DNA from: CAJQQY01 sp045106765
Lineage (GTDB): Bacteria; Bacteroidota; Bacteroidia; Chitinophagales; Saprospiraceae
Direction: 5' to 3'
DNA length: 64,000 bases
Assembly: GCA_045106765.1 (NCBI GenBank)
Contig: JBGCFD010000146.1
Span: 1 to 64,000 of the forward strand
Below, in pieces: positions 8,650 through 18,671 of this stretch (position 1 is its first letter; each line of letters starts with the position of its first letter). The notes under the pieces were generated by a model. It worked only from the letters and a program-made list of their open reading frames with translations. It searched no databases and had not been told where the DNA came from. A program made the translations under genes and the position numbers.

Positions 8650-10062
8650 TTATTTCATCGAAGTTATTTTTGGCTGTGCTAAATCTGCCATAACTTCTTT
8701 GATTTCTTTAGAGGAAGGACGAGGAGCATTTTTGTCCATGATATTTCCATCTTTATCAATTAATAAAAATCTAGGAATTCCTCGAATCGCATAGTCTTTA
8801 CAAATGGAAGATTTCCAATCTTTATCAGCCATCAACTGAACGCCACTCAACTCTTTTTCTTCCACCATCTTTAACCATTTTTCCTTGTCTTCCATTTTGT
8901 CGATAGAGACACTCATGAATACAATGTCTTCATTTTTATGGTATTTAGCTTCCAATTCTTTTAAATGAGGAATTTCTCTTTTACATGGGCCGCACCAAGT
9001 TGCCCAAACATCAACATAAACACTTTTCCCTTTTAAATTTTCTAAAGGAACCATTTCACCTTTGGTATTAGTATAATTAAAAGTTGGCGCTGGTTTTCCT
9101 TTTAATAATTTCATGGCAGTTTCTTGAGCCATAGCAATTGCTTTTTTCTGTTTTTCATCGGTGGACATTTTGTTGAACATATCCACATATTTTTCTGTAC
9201 CGGTAGCATCATTATAATTTAGGAAGTTGGTCAAAGTTTTTGATAAGATACCTGATTTAATTTTATTGCTGGATATTTTATCATTAGCTGCTTCGAACAT
9301 CCCAGCTAAATTGTCTAAACCTTTTCCAGCCTTTTGTCCCATCCCGTTGATATAAGTATTGACTAATTGAGCATACTTTCGATTACTTTCAAATGCTGTT
9401 TCATCATTCAAATCTATTTTGTCCATAAATGATAAATAGTCATCTCCCAATTCCAATTCGGGTGCATCAGCACCTGCATAGTAAGGATAATAGGATGGGT
9501 AATTAATTTTATCTGTTGCCCAAGTATATAGGATGGTAGATTTTTCATTTTTGATAAAATCTGAATTCATATTTTGATGTGCCTTGGAATAGGTATCTAA
9601 GTGTTGCTCATTTTCCATTTTTATTTTATCCATCGACGCAGCAAATTCTGTTGGAGTAGAAGAATAAATATCTTTCATTTTTTCATTATACTTTTCATTC
9701 AAAAGATATTTGGCTAAAAGATAATTACTTTCCTCTGCACCTTCTCCAGCGAGTTTTAAAGTTTCGTCAAATTGCTCAGGATTCAAAGTCAAGGTAACAT
9801 TGTCGCCTGGCTCGAGATATAATCCACCTGATTCTGCTCCATGTTGAAAAGTGATCATTTCAGGTTGAGTTAATTCAAAGTTGAGGATAAATTTTCCATC
9901 AATGACATCAGCTGTAAGGGTTGAATCTCCATAGCGGATAGACGCATTTTCTGAAACGGGATTTTCTATTGTTCCTGTAATGGTTACGGCATTAGAAGTT
10001 TCTGTATTTTGGCAGGCAATAAATAGAAATGCTGGGAAAAATAAAACGAATAATTTTTTCAT
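8650..10062 (-). CDS. TlpA-type thioredoxin lipoprotein with DUF4369-like N-domain
   Basis: The ATG at 10062 gives an MKKLFVLFF start; a second ATG lies 9 bases upstream. A lipobox FLFIAC makes it a lipoprotein facing the periplasm. Residues about 25-110 resemble the DUF4369 beta-sandwich, a helical middle follows, and the C-terminal 140 residues form an AhpC/TSA-TlpA thioredoxin domain with WATWCGPCK (about Cys357 and Cys360) and cis-Pro RGIPR. This combination is common in Bacteroidota and is assumed to reduce periplasmic disulfides. It is single-gene, with a second TlpA-type gene 1.4 kb away. Confidence 0.85.
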   Translation of the reverse strand: MKKLFVLFFPAFLFIACQNTETSNAVTITGTIENPVSENASIRYGDSTLTADVIDGKFILNFELTQPEMITFQHGAESGGLYLEPGDNVTLTLNPEQFDETLKLAGEGAEESNYLLAKYLLNEKYNEKMKDIYSSTPTEFAASMDKIKMENEQHLDTYSKAHQNMNSDFIKNEKSTILYTWATDKINYPSYYPYYAGADAPELELGDDYLSFMDKIDLNDETAFESNRKYAQLVNTYINGMGQKAGKGLDNLAGMFEAANDKISSNKIKSGILSKTLTNFLNYNDATGTEKYVDMFNKMSTDEKQKKAIAMAQETAMKLLKGKPAPTFNYTNTKGEMVPLENLKGKSVYVDVWATWCGPCKREIPHLKELEAKYHKNEDIVFMSVSIDKMEDKEKWLKMVEEKELSGVQLMADKDWKSSICKDYAIRGIPRFLLIDKDGNIMDKNAPRPSSKEIKEVMADLAQPKITSMK

Positions 10063-10071
10063 TGGAGGCAT

Positions 10072-10411
10072 AGATTATTTTTGGAAGAAAATTCTTCGCA
10101 TTAAAGATAGTTTTTGATTATGGAAAAAAAGAAAAAAGTGAGTAGAAGGAAATTTAATGTCGAAAATGGGACAGATGTTCGAAACAACAGAGAAAGTATA
10201 TTAAACAAGCAGTTGAATTGATTATTCGCTACTATGAAAAATGACGTGTTCGCTCACCGAGAGAAAGAAAGCGAAAACAGATGATGGTAAACGTAACGTA
10301 AAAAAAATTGATCCCTTCTCAAATTATGATCCATTTTCCTCCCTTAACTTTACGGAATTGATACTTTGTTGGCGGTAGTAATATTTTATAATTCTAAAAT
10401 TTTCAAACAAA
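10072..10411. other. gene-free stretch
   Basis: About 340 bases between two minus-strand envelope genes. Only ORFs below 20 codons are present. A short TAAACGTAACGTAAA stretch (around 10288) weakly resembles the heptamer repeat family described elsewhere in the window. No promoter, hairpin or RNA gene was recognised with confidence. Confidence 0.4.
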
Positions 10412-11311
10412 TTATTCTTTTGGTCTTAGCTCTTCTATAACCTGACTACTTACCCAAAAAATATCTACATTCTCGTAATCATCTGATCCCATATTTCTAT
10501 TGAAGAAAAGGTATTTACCATCTGGTGTAACGCTTGCACTAGCCTCCCAAGCTTTTGTATTTATTTTACTTCCTAAATTGATAGGGTTGCCCCAAGAATC
10601 ATTTTGCTGACGAAAACTAATATAGATGTCTGAATCACCGAATCCATCTTTTCTTTGGCTATCAAAAATTAAATAGGATTCATCGGGGGCAATAAAGGGG
10701 TGAAAACTTTTTCCCGTATTAATATTTTTACTGAGTAATTTGGGTTCTTCGTATTTGCCATCTACCATTCGTGAATAACGAATGTCTCCTGTAAGGTCTC
10801 GTTTGAATTCGTCAAAAAAATAGGTGCCCTTAGTGGAAGCAGTTAGACGCATAATAGGTAAGCTGTCGAAAGGCGGGTTGAGTATTTTTATTTCAGACCA
10901 GTTTCCATTGCTAGTACGTTTCTTATATTTTCTGCCTAGATGCATTGTCTTACCATCAGGAGATATAAAGGGGGTTCCCACTCTAGGAGAGATAACAGTC
11001 TCTTGCCATTGATTATTTTTATTTTGAATAACTACAAATTCCATTTTTTTATCTTCCTCCGTTTTCCCAACTTCCCTAAGAAAATAGAACTCTTTTAGGT
11101 CGGGTGTAAAACCTCCACAATATTCCCAACCTCCTGTGGTAATTATACCTGGGGCAAAAGGTTTGGGCTTCAAACCAGGTGGTTTTTGACCAAGGTAAAA
11201 ACTTTCTTCGGCTGATGAATTCTTCTCTTTGAAGTTCGCTTTTTTAGAACTGCAAGCACTTAGAAAAATAATCAATGTCAACGCTGAAAATATTATTGCG
11301 TACTTGCTCAT
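10412..11311 (-). CDS. PD40 beta-propeller lipoprotein
   Basis: From the internal ATG at 11311 the protein has 299 residues, with a signal segment MSKYAIIFSALTLIIFLSAC ending in a lipobox Cys. An upstream ATG at 11368 would add 19 residues before the signal and is less likely. The body is made of WD40-like/PD40 strands such as TPDLKEFYF, SPDGKTMHL, APDESYLIFDS and TPDGKYLFFNR, which predicts a TolB-like propeller. It should sit in the periplasm or outer membrane. The ligand is unknown. Related propellers occur inside the two PorE-like proteins of this window, but here there is no TPR or OmpA domain. Confidence 0.7.
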   Translation of the reverse strand: MSKYAIIFSALTLIIFLSACSSKKANFKEKNSSAEESFYLGQKPPGLKPKPFAPGIITTGGWEYCGGFTPDLKEFYFLREVGKTEEDKKMEFVVIQNKNNQWQETVISPRVGTPFISPDGKTMHLGRKYKKRTSNGNWSEIKILNPPFDSLPIMRLTASTKGTYFFDEFKRDLTGDIRYSRMVDGKYEEPKLLSKNINTGKSFHPFIAPDESYLIFDSQRKDGFGDSDIYISFRQQNDSWGNPINLGSKINTKAWEASASVTPDGKYLFFNRNMGSDDYENVDIFWVSSQVIEELRPKE

Positions 11312-11494
11312 GTTCAATTTGATTTTAATTATTGCCAATGTCAGTTTGTGAAAAAAACTCCGTCCCATATTTTACTATTCGAAATATACACAAAAAGTTT
11401 TAGATCTCCACTCTAAGCGACTCGTTTTTTTAAAAGATGTAAATATATTGTTACGGAAGTGTTTCACAATCTGACAATTGACCTCCAACGTCTT

Positions 11495-12913
11495 CTAATC
11501 CCTCAATAATTGCATAAAATCCTCCCGACATTCTACCAATTTATTAGAAGACAAATAAGCAATTTTTCCAGATTTATCAACCAAAAAATAATAGGGGAGA
11601 GAAGTGATTTTTAATTCTTGGCTCGCTTGTTTAGTGTCTAAGGCGTATACATTTTTTCCAACGATATCATGTTTTGGAAGTGTTTTTCTCCAGATGGTTT
11701 CTTTATCATCTAAGTTTACATTTAAAAAAATGACTCCATTGTTTTCCATCTCTTTTCGGAAGTTTCTACTGTCAGCAAATCCTTGCAAACAAGGTGCACA
11801 CCAACTAGCCCAGAAACTCACGTAAACCACTTTTCCTGAATATTGATTTAACCAAATTTCCTGCTCGTTCAAGTCTAACACTTTTAAATTAGGTGCGTTT
11901 TTGGCAGACAAAAATTCCATGTCTTTTCCAAAAATTTGATCTAACTGAACATTATAATTTTTATATGGATTTTCTCTTTTAAAAGCTTTTAAATTTTTGC
12001 GAGCTAGCGCTGGATTTCCTCCATTTCGATAGTTCGCAATCATTAATTTTGCCAGCATAAAGTATCGAGGTTTGCTTTGCAGATTCACTTTGATAAAAGT
12101 ATAATAAGAAGATTCGATTTTAGTTTTTACGGGTGTTTGTAAATGTAAAAAATGGATAAAAGCATTTAGCATATTTTGGTAAGAGTCGAAGTCTACACTT
12201 TTATCATCATTGATAGTGGTAGATTGCAATAGCATATATCTTACCCAGTAACCTCGTAATTCAGGAACTGAAAATCGATCTTTGTTAAAAAGGAAATAAG
12301 CTAGTTTATTGGTTTCATATTTCCAATTGATTTCATTTTCAATAAAGCGATAAAAATCAATACTCAAGGACATTCCTTTTTGTAGATAAGTTAATTGGTT
12401 TTTTCGTTCTTCATCCATGACCCTAAAATAATCTGTCATGGAATAACTGGTTGCCATTCGTTTTATATTTGGGCTGACAATTGTTTTTAATCCACCCATC
12501 TCATAGGTTGTTTTTTTACGATCATTCCAATTATAACTACGACAAAAAGTATTGTAGAAACTGTTATCGTGTATGTCTTTTCCTTTTAGTACTAAGCTTG
12601 ACTCAGGGGAATTATTATCATATTCAAATACAAGTCGTTTTGAATTAGGAGAGGCAAAAAGATGGAGTATTTGGTCATCCACTTTAATCTTTATAATTTG
12701 AGAATAATTGATTGGGAGTAAAACTGAAAATTCATTTTGATCATTAATGCGAGCACGATATATTTTATCTTCTTGTAAAAGTTCGTTGTCATGTAAAATA
12801 AAATCAACTTCGGAAGATTTATTGTTTTTTACTTTCCCAATAAAAGTGACTTCAGCTGCTTTGGCAGAAATAACAAATAGTAGAAAAAGAATCAGGGTGA
12901 TATTAAATTTCAT
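11495..12913 (-). CDS. secreted TlpA-family thioredoxin-like protein
   Basis: The 472-residue protein has an N-terminal signal peptide (MKFNITLILFLLFVISAKA), a beta-rich N-domain that may be DUF4369-like, a long helical middle, and a C-terminal thioredoxin domain with SFWASWCAPCLQ (Cys372 and Cys375) and cis-Pro ITSLPYYFLV. It is soluble in the periplasm rather than lipidated. It parallels the lipoprotein TlpA gene at 8650 but the two are only distantly similar. It is transcribed as a single gene. Confidence 0.8.
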   Translation of the reverse strand: MKFNITLILFLLFVISAKAAEVTFIGKVKNNKSSEVDFILHDNELLQEDKIYRARINDQNEFSVLLPINYSQIIKIKVDDQILHLFASPNSKRLVFEYDNNSPESSLVLKGKDIHDNSFYNTFCRSYNWNDRKKTTYEMGGLKTIVSPNIKRMATSYSMTDYFRVMDEERKNQLTYLQKGMSLSIDFYRFIENEINWKYETNKLAYFLFNKDRFSVPELRGYWVRYMLLQSTTINDDKSVDFDSYQNMLNAFIHFLHLQTPVKTKIESSYYTFIKVNLQSKPRYFMLAKLMIANYRNGGNPALARKNLKAFKRENPYKNYNVQLDQIFGKDMEFLSAKNAPNLKVLDLNEQEIWLNQYSGKVVYVSFWASWCAPCLQGFADSRNFRKEMENNGVIFLNVNLDDKETIWRKTLPKHDIVGKNVYALDTKQASQELKITSLPYYFLVDKSGKIAYLSSNKLVECREDFMQLLRD

Positions 12914-12938
12914 TTTTGATGTTGTTTGGTAAAAAACG

Positions 12939-12979
12939 AAAACAGGAATTTGGCAATATTACCAAATTCCTGTTTTTTT
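12939..12979. terminator. intrinsic terminator hairpin
   Basis: A 13-bp stem (12941-12953 with 12962-12974) has an 8-base loop and T-rich sequence on both sides. It lies between the 3' end of the T9SS type B gene (stop at 13014) and the start of the TlpA-type gene, and most likely ends the type B transcript on minus. Confidence 0.75.
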
Positions 12980-13013
12980 ATACTAATATATTTGAAAAAA
13001 AATATTCAAATGT

Positions 13014-15731
13014 TTATCTCAAGATGGTAACGTCTCCTGAAATTCTTCCTTTGTCAAATTCATGTTCGTATTCACAAGTGTAAACATAAACTCCTTCTTG
13101 GACATCTTTTCCATTAAATGTTCCATTCCAACCCGCTTCAATCGAAGGGTCATTTGTTTCGAAAAGTAACTCGCCCCAGCGGGAGAATATTTTTATATTA
13201 AACTTGGTGAAAGCACATGGAGAAACGGTGTTGAATTTTTCATTCCACCCATCTCCATCAGGAGAAAATGCATTTGGGAAAACAACTGGACACTCACATT
13301 TTCGATTTTCCACTTCAATTGATTCGGTTACAAATCCGCATTCATTGGCCCAAGTAATTGCGTAAAATCCAGGATCTTGAACGGTAATAGTTGGCTCGTC
13401 ACTTCCGGTATGCCACAGATAATGAGTAGTATTTGTATTGGTTGCATCAATCAAATATGAGTCACCAATACAAAGAAGTGTATCATTTCCGATGAATAAA
13501 GGAACTGGTGGAACATTCTCTTCAACTACAATTTCGTCAGATACTACTCCACAGATATTCTCTAAAGTAACAGTATAAGTTCCAGGTTCAGTAACAGTAT
13601 AAGTTGGTAAATTGGAATTGTTTTGCCAGATATAGGTGGTCAAATCATCATAGTACGCATCTAAAAATAATTCATCACCAACACAAATTAAAGTATCATT
13701 TCCAAGATCAACAATTGGTAAATCGGTATAAAATATTTCAACTTCATCAGTACTACTACAACCCAAGGTAGTTACTTCAAGTGAATAAATTCCTCCTTGT
13801 GACACATTGAAAGTTGAATTAGTAGACCCATCTTGCCAAAGGTACGTACTGTTATTTCCAAGTCCAGCATCCAAAAGGTAATTTTCATTTTCACAAACTT
13901 CTGTATCTGCACCTAAGCTAAAAACAGGCAAAGGGTTGATTGTCAAAAATGCGGAGTCTAAGGTATAGCAACCGTTTGTTCCAGTTACAGTTACGAAATA
14001 ACTTCCTTCAGCAGTAGCTGTCAAGGTAGGAGCAACTGAATTGTCTTGCCATAAATAAGTATCAACATTTGGTGCAGTTGCATCAAATGTATATGTTTCA
14101 TTTTCGCAAATAGAAGGATCTTCTCCTAGGTCTAAATCTGGAAGTGGTAAATGAGAAACGGTGATCGTATCACTTGCTGGACAACCATCAATTTCAATGG
14201 TTACAGAATAGGTGTCAGGTATTGTTATATCTAAAGTTGCATCAGTAGAACCATCTGACCAAAGATAAGTTGCGTTGGCTGTCGTCGCATCTAAAGTATT
14301 TAAAATATCTGGACAAGTGAATAAATCTGGCCCAAGTTCTATATCTGGAATAATCAGAGTAATTTCTTGCGTACTCGTATCTGACAATCCATCTCCGAAA
14401 ACTATTAAGGTAACTTCAAATGTTCCAGTATCTGTAAAAATATGAATAGGATCATTTTCTGTTGAAAAATTATTGACTCCAGAGGCGGGGTCTCCAAAAT
14501 CCCATTTCAAAGAATCCAATCCTGTGTCAGCTACTTCGAGGGTGAAATAAGTTGGATTGCCAGGGCAAAATCCGTCAAATGAAAAATTAGCTAAAACAAA
14601 ATAAGATTGAATAAAAGAGGGTAGACCAATCCATGAGGCCTTTCCATCTAAATAAACTCCTTCATTTACATAGTTACAGCCTAAACCTAAAACATTGGGA
14701 TTATTTATAACTCCCAAATAAGATGAGTTTCTACTAGAAACATACATTTTTCCATCTGGACCTAATTGGATTCCTCCCCAACGTGAAAAACTTATGGTAT
14801 CAAGTTGGAATAAAGGAATTCGTGAATTATTAATGGTTGTTTGGTCATTGCTAGATAAATCATATTGATATAAAAAACCTTCATAAGATCTTTCTGATAC
14901 ATAAAGAATTGGAGCTAATGAGGCAAACTCAATTCCATAGCAACCACTTCCCGTATATCCATCCAGAATAATGGCATTACTTAATTGCCCTGTCGAATTA
15001 TCAAAGTCAAAAACTTCCACTCGATTCAGATTATACCAATGTGCAGCTGCGATTCGATCACCTTCTGCTGAAGCTTTTAAGTATCCGATACTATTAAAAG
15101 AACTTGTACCAACTGATCCTACGTAAGACCCTATGGTAGAAATTACAGGATTATTGTCAACACCATCAGGTGAAACTAACCAAGCCATATAATTGGAAGA
15201 ATTCCAAGCATGACCAATCACCCAAATATCTTGTTTATTTTCATGCAAAACAGCAGTAATCTTTTCACAAGCTGGTGTGATTAATTGAACGTTTTTTACT
15301 CCATTCACATCTCCAAGCCCTCCGTCCAAATTCATGTCAACTTCTGAATAAGCTATCCCACCTGAGTTGGCAGTATAGTCAACTGTGAAGACATAATAAA
15401 TATTAGGAGAGCCTGGCTTTGGAACGATCACTCCTGATTGTGTACTTGATTTATGACCTAGCAAACCAAAACCATTGGGCATCTGCTCATGATTTTTATT
15501 CCAAATAAATGTTCCGTCAGTATAAAAAAGTAATGTACCATTAGCATCAGCAATACTGGCACATCCTTCGTCGGTGTTCATCACTCCATCAGTTAATGCA
15601 ACTGGTTCACCAGAATTAAAATCTAATCCAGCATTGTGGCCAAAGTACCAAATATTGGCTTCTTTTTGAGCGGAGAGTGCGGAGGTCAAAGCAAGTACAA
15701 TAAAAAGTGGGAGAAGCTTTTGCATAGCCAT
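13014..15731 (-). CDS. large surface protein with T9SS type B sorting domain
   Basis: The 905-residue protein has a signal peptide (start MAMQKLLPLF; a second ATG lies two codons in). The N-terminal 380 residues begin KEANIWYFGHNAGLDFNSG and read as a propeller-like domain found in many Bacteroidota adhesins. A PKD-like segment follows (FSFDGFCPGNPTYF to VIFGDGLSDT). Then come five tandem Ig-like repeats of about 70 residues, each opening with a [LF].[LI]G.D..[IV]C-type motif and containing YLWQDGS-like cores. The last 95 residues (VFPNAFSPDGDGWN, FSRWGELLFET, GWNGTFNGKDVQEGVYVY) are the gliding-motility/type B sorting domain. It should be exported by T9SS as a long fibre-like surface protein. 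It has its own terminator. Confidence 0.85.
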   Translation of the reverse strand: MAMQKLLPLFIVLALTSALSAQKEANIWYFGHNAGLDFNSGEPVALTDGVMNTDEGCASIADANGTLLFYTDGTFIWNKNHEQMPNGFGLLGHKSSTQSGVIVPKPGSPNIYYVFTVDYTANSGGIAYSEVDMNLDGGLGDVNGVKNVQLITPACEKITAVLHENKQDIWVIGHAWNSSNYMAWLVSPDGVDNNPVISTIGSYVGSVGTSSFNSIGYLKASAEGDRIAAAHWYNLNRVEVFDFDNSTGQLSNAIILDGYTGSGCYGIEFASLAPILYVSERSYEGFLYQYDLSSNDQTTINNSRIPLFQLDTISFSRWGGIQLGPDGKMYVSSRNSSYLGVINNPNVLGLGCNYVNEGVYLDGKASWIGLPSFIQSYFVLANFSFDGFCPGNPTYFTLEVADTGLDSLKWDFGDPASGVNNFSTENDPIHIFTDTGTFEVTLIVFGDGLSDTSTQEITLIIPDIELGPDLFTCPDILNTLDATTANATYLWSDGSTDATLDITIPDTYSVTIEIDGCPASDTITVSHLPLPDLDLGEDPSICENETYTFDATAPNVDTYLWQDNSVAPTLTATAEGSYFVTVTGTNGCYTLDSAFLTINPLPVFSLGADTEVCENENYLLDAGLGNNSTYLWQDGSTNSTFNVSQGGIYSLEVTTLGCSSTDEVEIFYTDLPIVDLGNDTLICVGDELFLDAYYDDLTTYIWQNNSNLPTYTVTEPGTYTVTLENICGVVSDEIVVEENVPPVPLFIGNDTLLCIGDSYLIDATNTNTTHYLWHTGSDEPTITVQDPGFYAITWANECGFVTESIEVENRKCECPVVFPNAFSPDGDGWNEKFNTVSPCAFTKFNIKIFSRWGELLFETNDPSIEAGWNGTFNGKDVQEGVYVYTCEYEHEFDKGRISGDVTILR

Positions 15732-16218
15732 GTTTAGGTTTTGGTATTTGAAATGTTAGTATTGTTATGATATAAATTCTGAGTTATGGATATGTTGGAA
15801 TATGAAATAAATTAGCATAAAGTAAATCTAATGAATAGTATAAATCCACTATTTATGAAGATTTTGATTTGTCAATTTTTAATAAATTCTTAATTTGAAT
15901 TATGGGATGATCTTTTAATTTTTTCAAATAAAAATAATAATCGCTACTCAAAAAAAATAATGTTAATTATATAAACTGACGAAATGCCTGAAACAGACAT
16001 CACCAATTGTTAATAGGATTAAGAGGATCTTAGAAAAAAATAATCGATAGGTCTTCGTTAGGTAAGAGGCACATATTTAGGTAACGTGCTGCCTAAGGAA
16101 AAAGAAAATTTTAAATTAATTTTATGTGAAAAATATTCTAATTTTTAAGGCAGAGCAATTATAAGGAAAAAAAATAATATTTTTCTAATAAAATTAAAGC
16201 AGATAGAAAAAATTTACA
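15732..16218. other. gene-free AT-rich stretch
   Basis: About 490 bases between the type B surface protein and the TonB-dependent receptor, both on minus. It must hold the promoter of the surface protein and the 3' end of the receptor transcript, but no consensus -7 box, hairpin or small ORF stands out. Confidence 0.4.
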
Positions 16219-18519
16219 TTAAAACTTAAAATTATATGTTAATGATGGTAAAATTGGAAAAAGAGAAACTTGCTTCGCTTCAAAAGAATCTGGAATAGCA
16301 TCTTCATCTGTATCATTAATATCAATATAAAGGAAAAATGGATTTCGACGATCATAAGCGTTGTAAATACTTAAAGTCAAATCCGATGTTCCCCAAGGAT
16401 GCCAAAACTTGCAAACTACACCTAGATCCATTCGGTGAAAATTAGGCATTCGGAAATCATTTCGCAAGGAATATTCTGGAATCACAAATTGTGGATCTGC
16501 TCCTACGACATCTTGAATAAAAAATCTTCCAATAGGAATAGTCGTTGGTGCACCTGAAGTGAAAATCCAAGTGGCTGTCAAATTCCATCTTCGATTTAAT
16601 TGAAATAAGCCAACTACTGATAAATCATGTCGAGTATCATAGCGAGGCGGAAAAGGATCTCCATTGCGGATTGCATCAAATTCTAACTCACTCAATGAAA
16701 GTGTATAACCTATCCATCCAGTAAATTTTCCATTCTTTTTTTCTAAATAAAGTTCATTGCCGTAACTCGTTCCATTTCCAAAAACAAACTCTCCGTTCAA
16801 ATTATCATTGACAAAAATCTGCGCTCCATCTCTTAAGTCAACTACACGATTAGTCCATTTATAATAAATTTCATTAGTCAATAAAATATCATCGCTGATG
16901 GACCAACTGACTCCTGCTGCTAGCTGATTGCTTCGTTGAGGCATGGCAACAATATCTGTCGGATACCAAATATCAGTTGGAAGACTTGCTCCTGAAGTGG
17001 AAACCAAATGAACATATTGAGACATATTTGTATAACTTGCTTTTAGCGAAAGGTTTGGATTCAAACTATATTTGGCAGAAAAACGGGGTTCAATTCCGCC
17101 AAAGAATTTTTCATTATAAAAACCAGAAAGTCGTACACCATAATTGATTTTCCATTTTTCATTAATTTCAAAATCATCAGCAAAGTAACCAGCAAAAGAA
17201 TTTCCTGTAAAATTTTGACCAGCAGAAAAATTAAAGGAACCTGCATCATCACCAAATTGTAATCTTCCAATTTCAAATTGATGTCGAGTGAAATCTGCTC
17301 CAAATCGAATATTATGTTTGTTGTTAGGTTTGAAAAAAAAGTTTTGTTTAATCGTATAATCTCGAATACCAGAAGTCAAAGTGAAAGTAGCAATGTCTCC
17401 AAATCTATTTCTAAATTTATAATTGTAATCCGAAATAGTAAAAGAAAGATTGGAAAAAAAACGAGGATTAATTATTCTATTCCAACGTAAAGTGCTGGCG
17501 GTATTTCCCCAGTTAAAATTTATATCAATTTGGTCATCCGAAAATTTGAAAAAATCACGACCTAAATATCCACTCCAATAAATTTTATTTTTATCATTTA
17601 TTTCATAATTCATTTTGGCATTTAAATCATAAAAAAAATAATCTGGAATGGGATTAAATCCTTCATCGCCTTCTTTAGCATTATTAATTTGTCGAGTAAT
17701 TAAGTCAACATAAGTTCTTCGACCAGAAACCATAAATGAACTTTTATCTTTTTTGATCGGCCCTTCCAAGGTTAATCTTGAAGCAATCAAACCAACTCCA
17801 CCTGCACCCGAAAATTCTTTTTTGTTCCCTTCATTTAGTTTTACATCAATGACGGAAGATAATCGTCCGCCATATTGAGCAGGAAATCCACCTTTGTATA
17901 ATTGTACATCTTTGACTGCATCAGAATTAAATGTGCTAAAAAATCCAAATAAGTGAGAAGGATTATAAATGATTGCTTCATCTAAAATAAATAAATTTTG
18001 GTCTGGACTACCACCTCTTACAACAACTCCTGAAGTACCCTCGCCGCCACTTTTGATTCCTGGCTTGAGTTGTAAAGTTTTAATAATATCGACTTCTCCA
18101 AAAAGAGCGGGAAGTAGTTTTGCTTCTCGCATGGATAATTTTTCGACACTCATTTGAGTAGAGTTGACGACTTCTTTATTGGATTCAGCGGAGACTTTAA
18201 CTTCTTGCAAAGTTTGCCCTGAGAGTAATTCTATGTTGACTTGTAAATCTTCTTTTGGTTCTAAAGACTGAGTAATCGAATTATAACCGATGTAAGAAAA
18301 TATCACTTCAATTTTTCCAACAGGAATTTCCAAAGAGTAAAATCCATACTCATTAGTGGCTGTTCCGATTTTTAATTTTGGTAAATAAATACTAGCACCA
18401 ATTAACGTTTCTCCATTTTGGGCATCTGAGACATAACCACTAAGTGTGATTGAGTTTTGAGAAAAACCAAATTGAGTAATAAAAAGTAAAAAAGAAACTA
18501 GGAAATATTGGAGGTGCAT
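16219..18519 (-). CDS. TonB-dependent receptor with CarboxypepD-reg domain
   Basis: From the ATG at 18519 the protein has 766 residues; a reading from a TTG at 18540 is longer but less likely. A signal peptide is followed by a carboxypeptidase-regulatory beta-sandwich (ITLSGYVSDAQNGETLIGASIYLP), a plug domain (LQLKPGIKSGGEGTSGVVVRGGSPDQN, FILDEAIIYNPSHLFGF) and a 22-stranded outer-membrane barrel ending in aromatic LTYNFKF. It imports an unknown ligand with TonB energy. There is no SusD partner next to it, so a siderophore, cobalamin or peptide ligand is as likely as glycan. Start-proximal sequence CAAGGTTA (18554-18561, minus) is one base off a -7 box. Confidence 0.88.
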   Translation of the reverse strand: MHLQYFLVSFLLFITQFGFSQNSITLSGYVSDAQNGETLIGASIYLPKLKIGTATNEYGFYSLEIPVGKIEVIFSYIGYNSITQSLEPKEDLQVNIELLSGQTLQEVKVSAESNKEVVNSTQMSVEKLSMREAKLLPALFGEVDIIKTLQLKPGIKSGGEGTSGVVVRGGSPDQNLFILDEAIIYNPSHLFGFFSTFNSDAVKDVQLYKGGFPAQYGGRLSSVIDVKLNEGNKKEFSGAGGVGLIASRLTLEGPIKKDKSSFMVSGRRTYVDLITRQINNAKEGDEGFNPIPDYFFYDLNAKMNYEINDKNKIYWSGYLGRDFFKFSDDQIDINFNWGNTASTLRWNRIINPRFFSNLSFTISDYNYKFRNRFGDIATFTLTSGIRDYTIKQNFFFKPNNKHNIRFGADFTRHQFEIGRLQFGDDAGSFNFSAGQNFTGNSFAGYFADDFEINEKWKINYGVRLSGFYNEKFFGGIEPRFSAKYSLNPNLSLKASYTNMSQYVHLVSTSGASLPTDIWYPTDIVAMPQRSNQLAAGVSWSISDDILLTNEIYYKWTNRVVDLRDGAQIFVNDNLNGEFVFGNGTSYGNELYLEKKNGKFTGWIGYTLSLSELEFDAIRNGDPFPPRYDTRHDLSVVGLFQLNRRWNLTATWIFTSGAPTTIPIGRFFIQDVVGADPQFVIPEYSLRNDFRMPNFHRMDLGVVCKFWHPWGTSDLTLSIYNAYDRRNPFFLYIDINDTDEDAIPDSFEAKQVSLFPILPSLTYNFKF

Positions 18520-18622
18520 ATTTGATGGAATTTGAAACAATTAAATGAAGTAACAAGGTTATAAATAAATCGTTTTAAAAATCAGAAAGTTGTGAATTAA
18601 GAAATTTAAAAGACAAAAATAT

Positions 18623-18630
18623 TACTTTTG
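18623..18630 (+). promoter_or_regulatory. -7 promoter box TACTTTTG
   Basis: An exact TAnnTTTG match 41 bases before the ATG at 18672. The surrounding ATTACTTTTGCGAAA (from 18621) recurs exactly upstream of the gene at 56509. Confidence 0.55.
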
Positions 18631-18671
18631 CGAAAAATAAATTTAAAACCACTCTTTTTTAAAATTAGATA

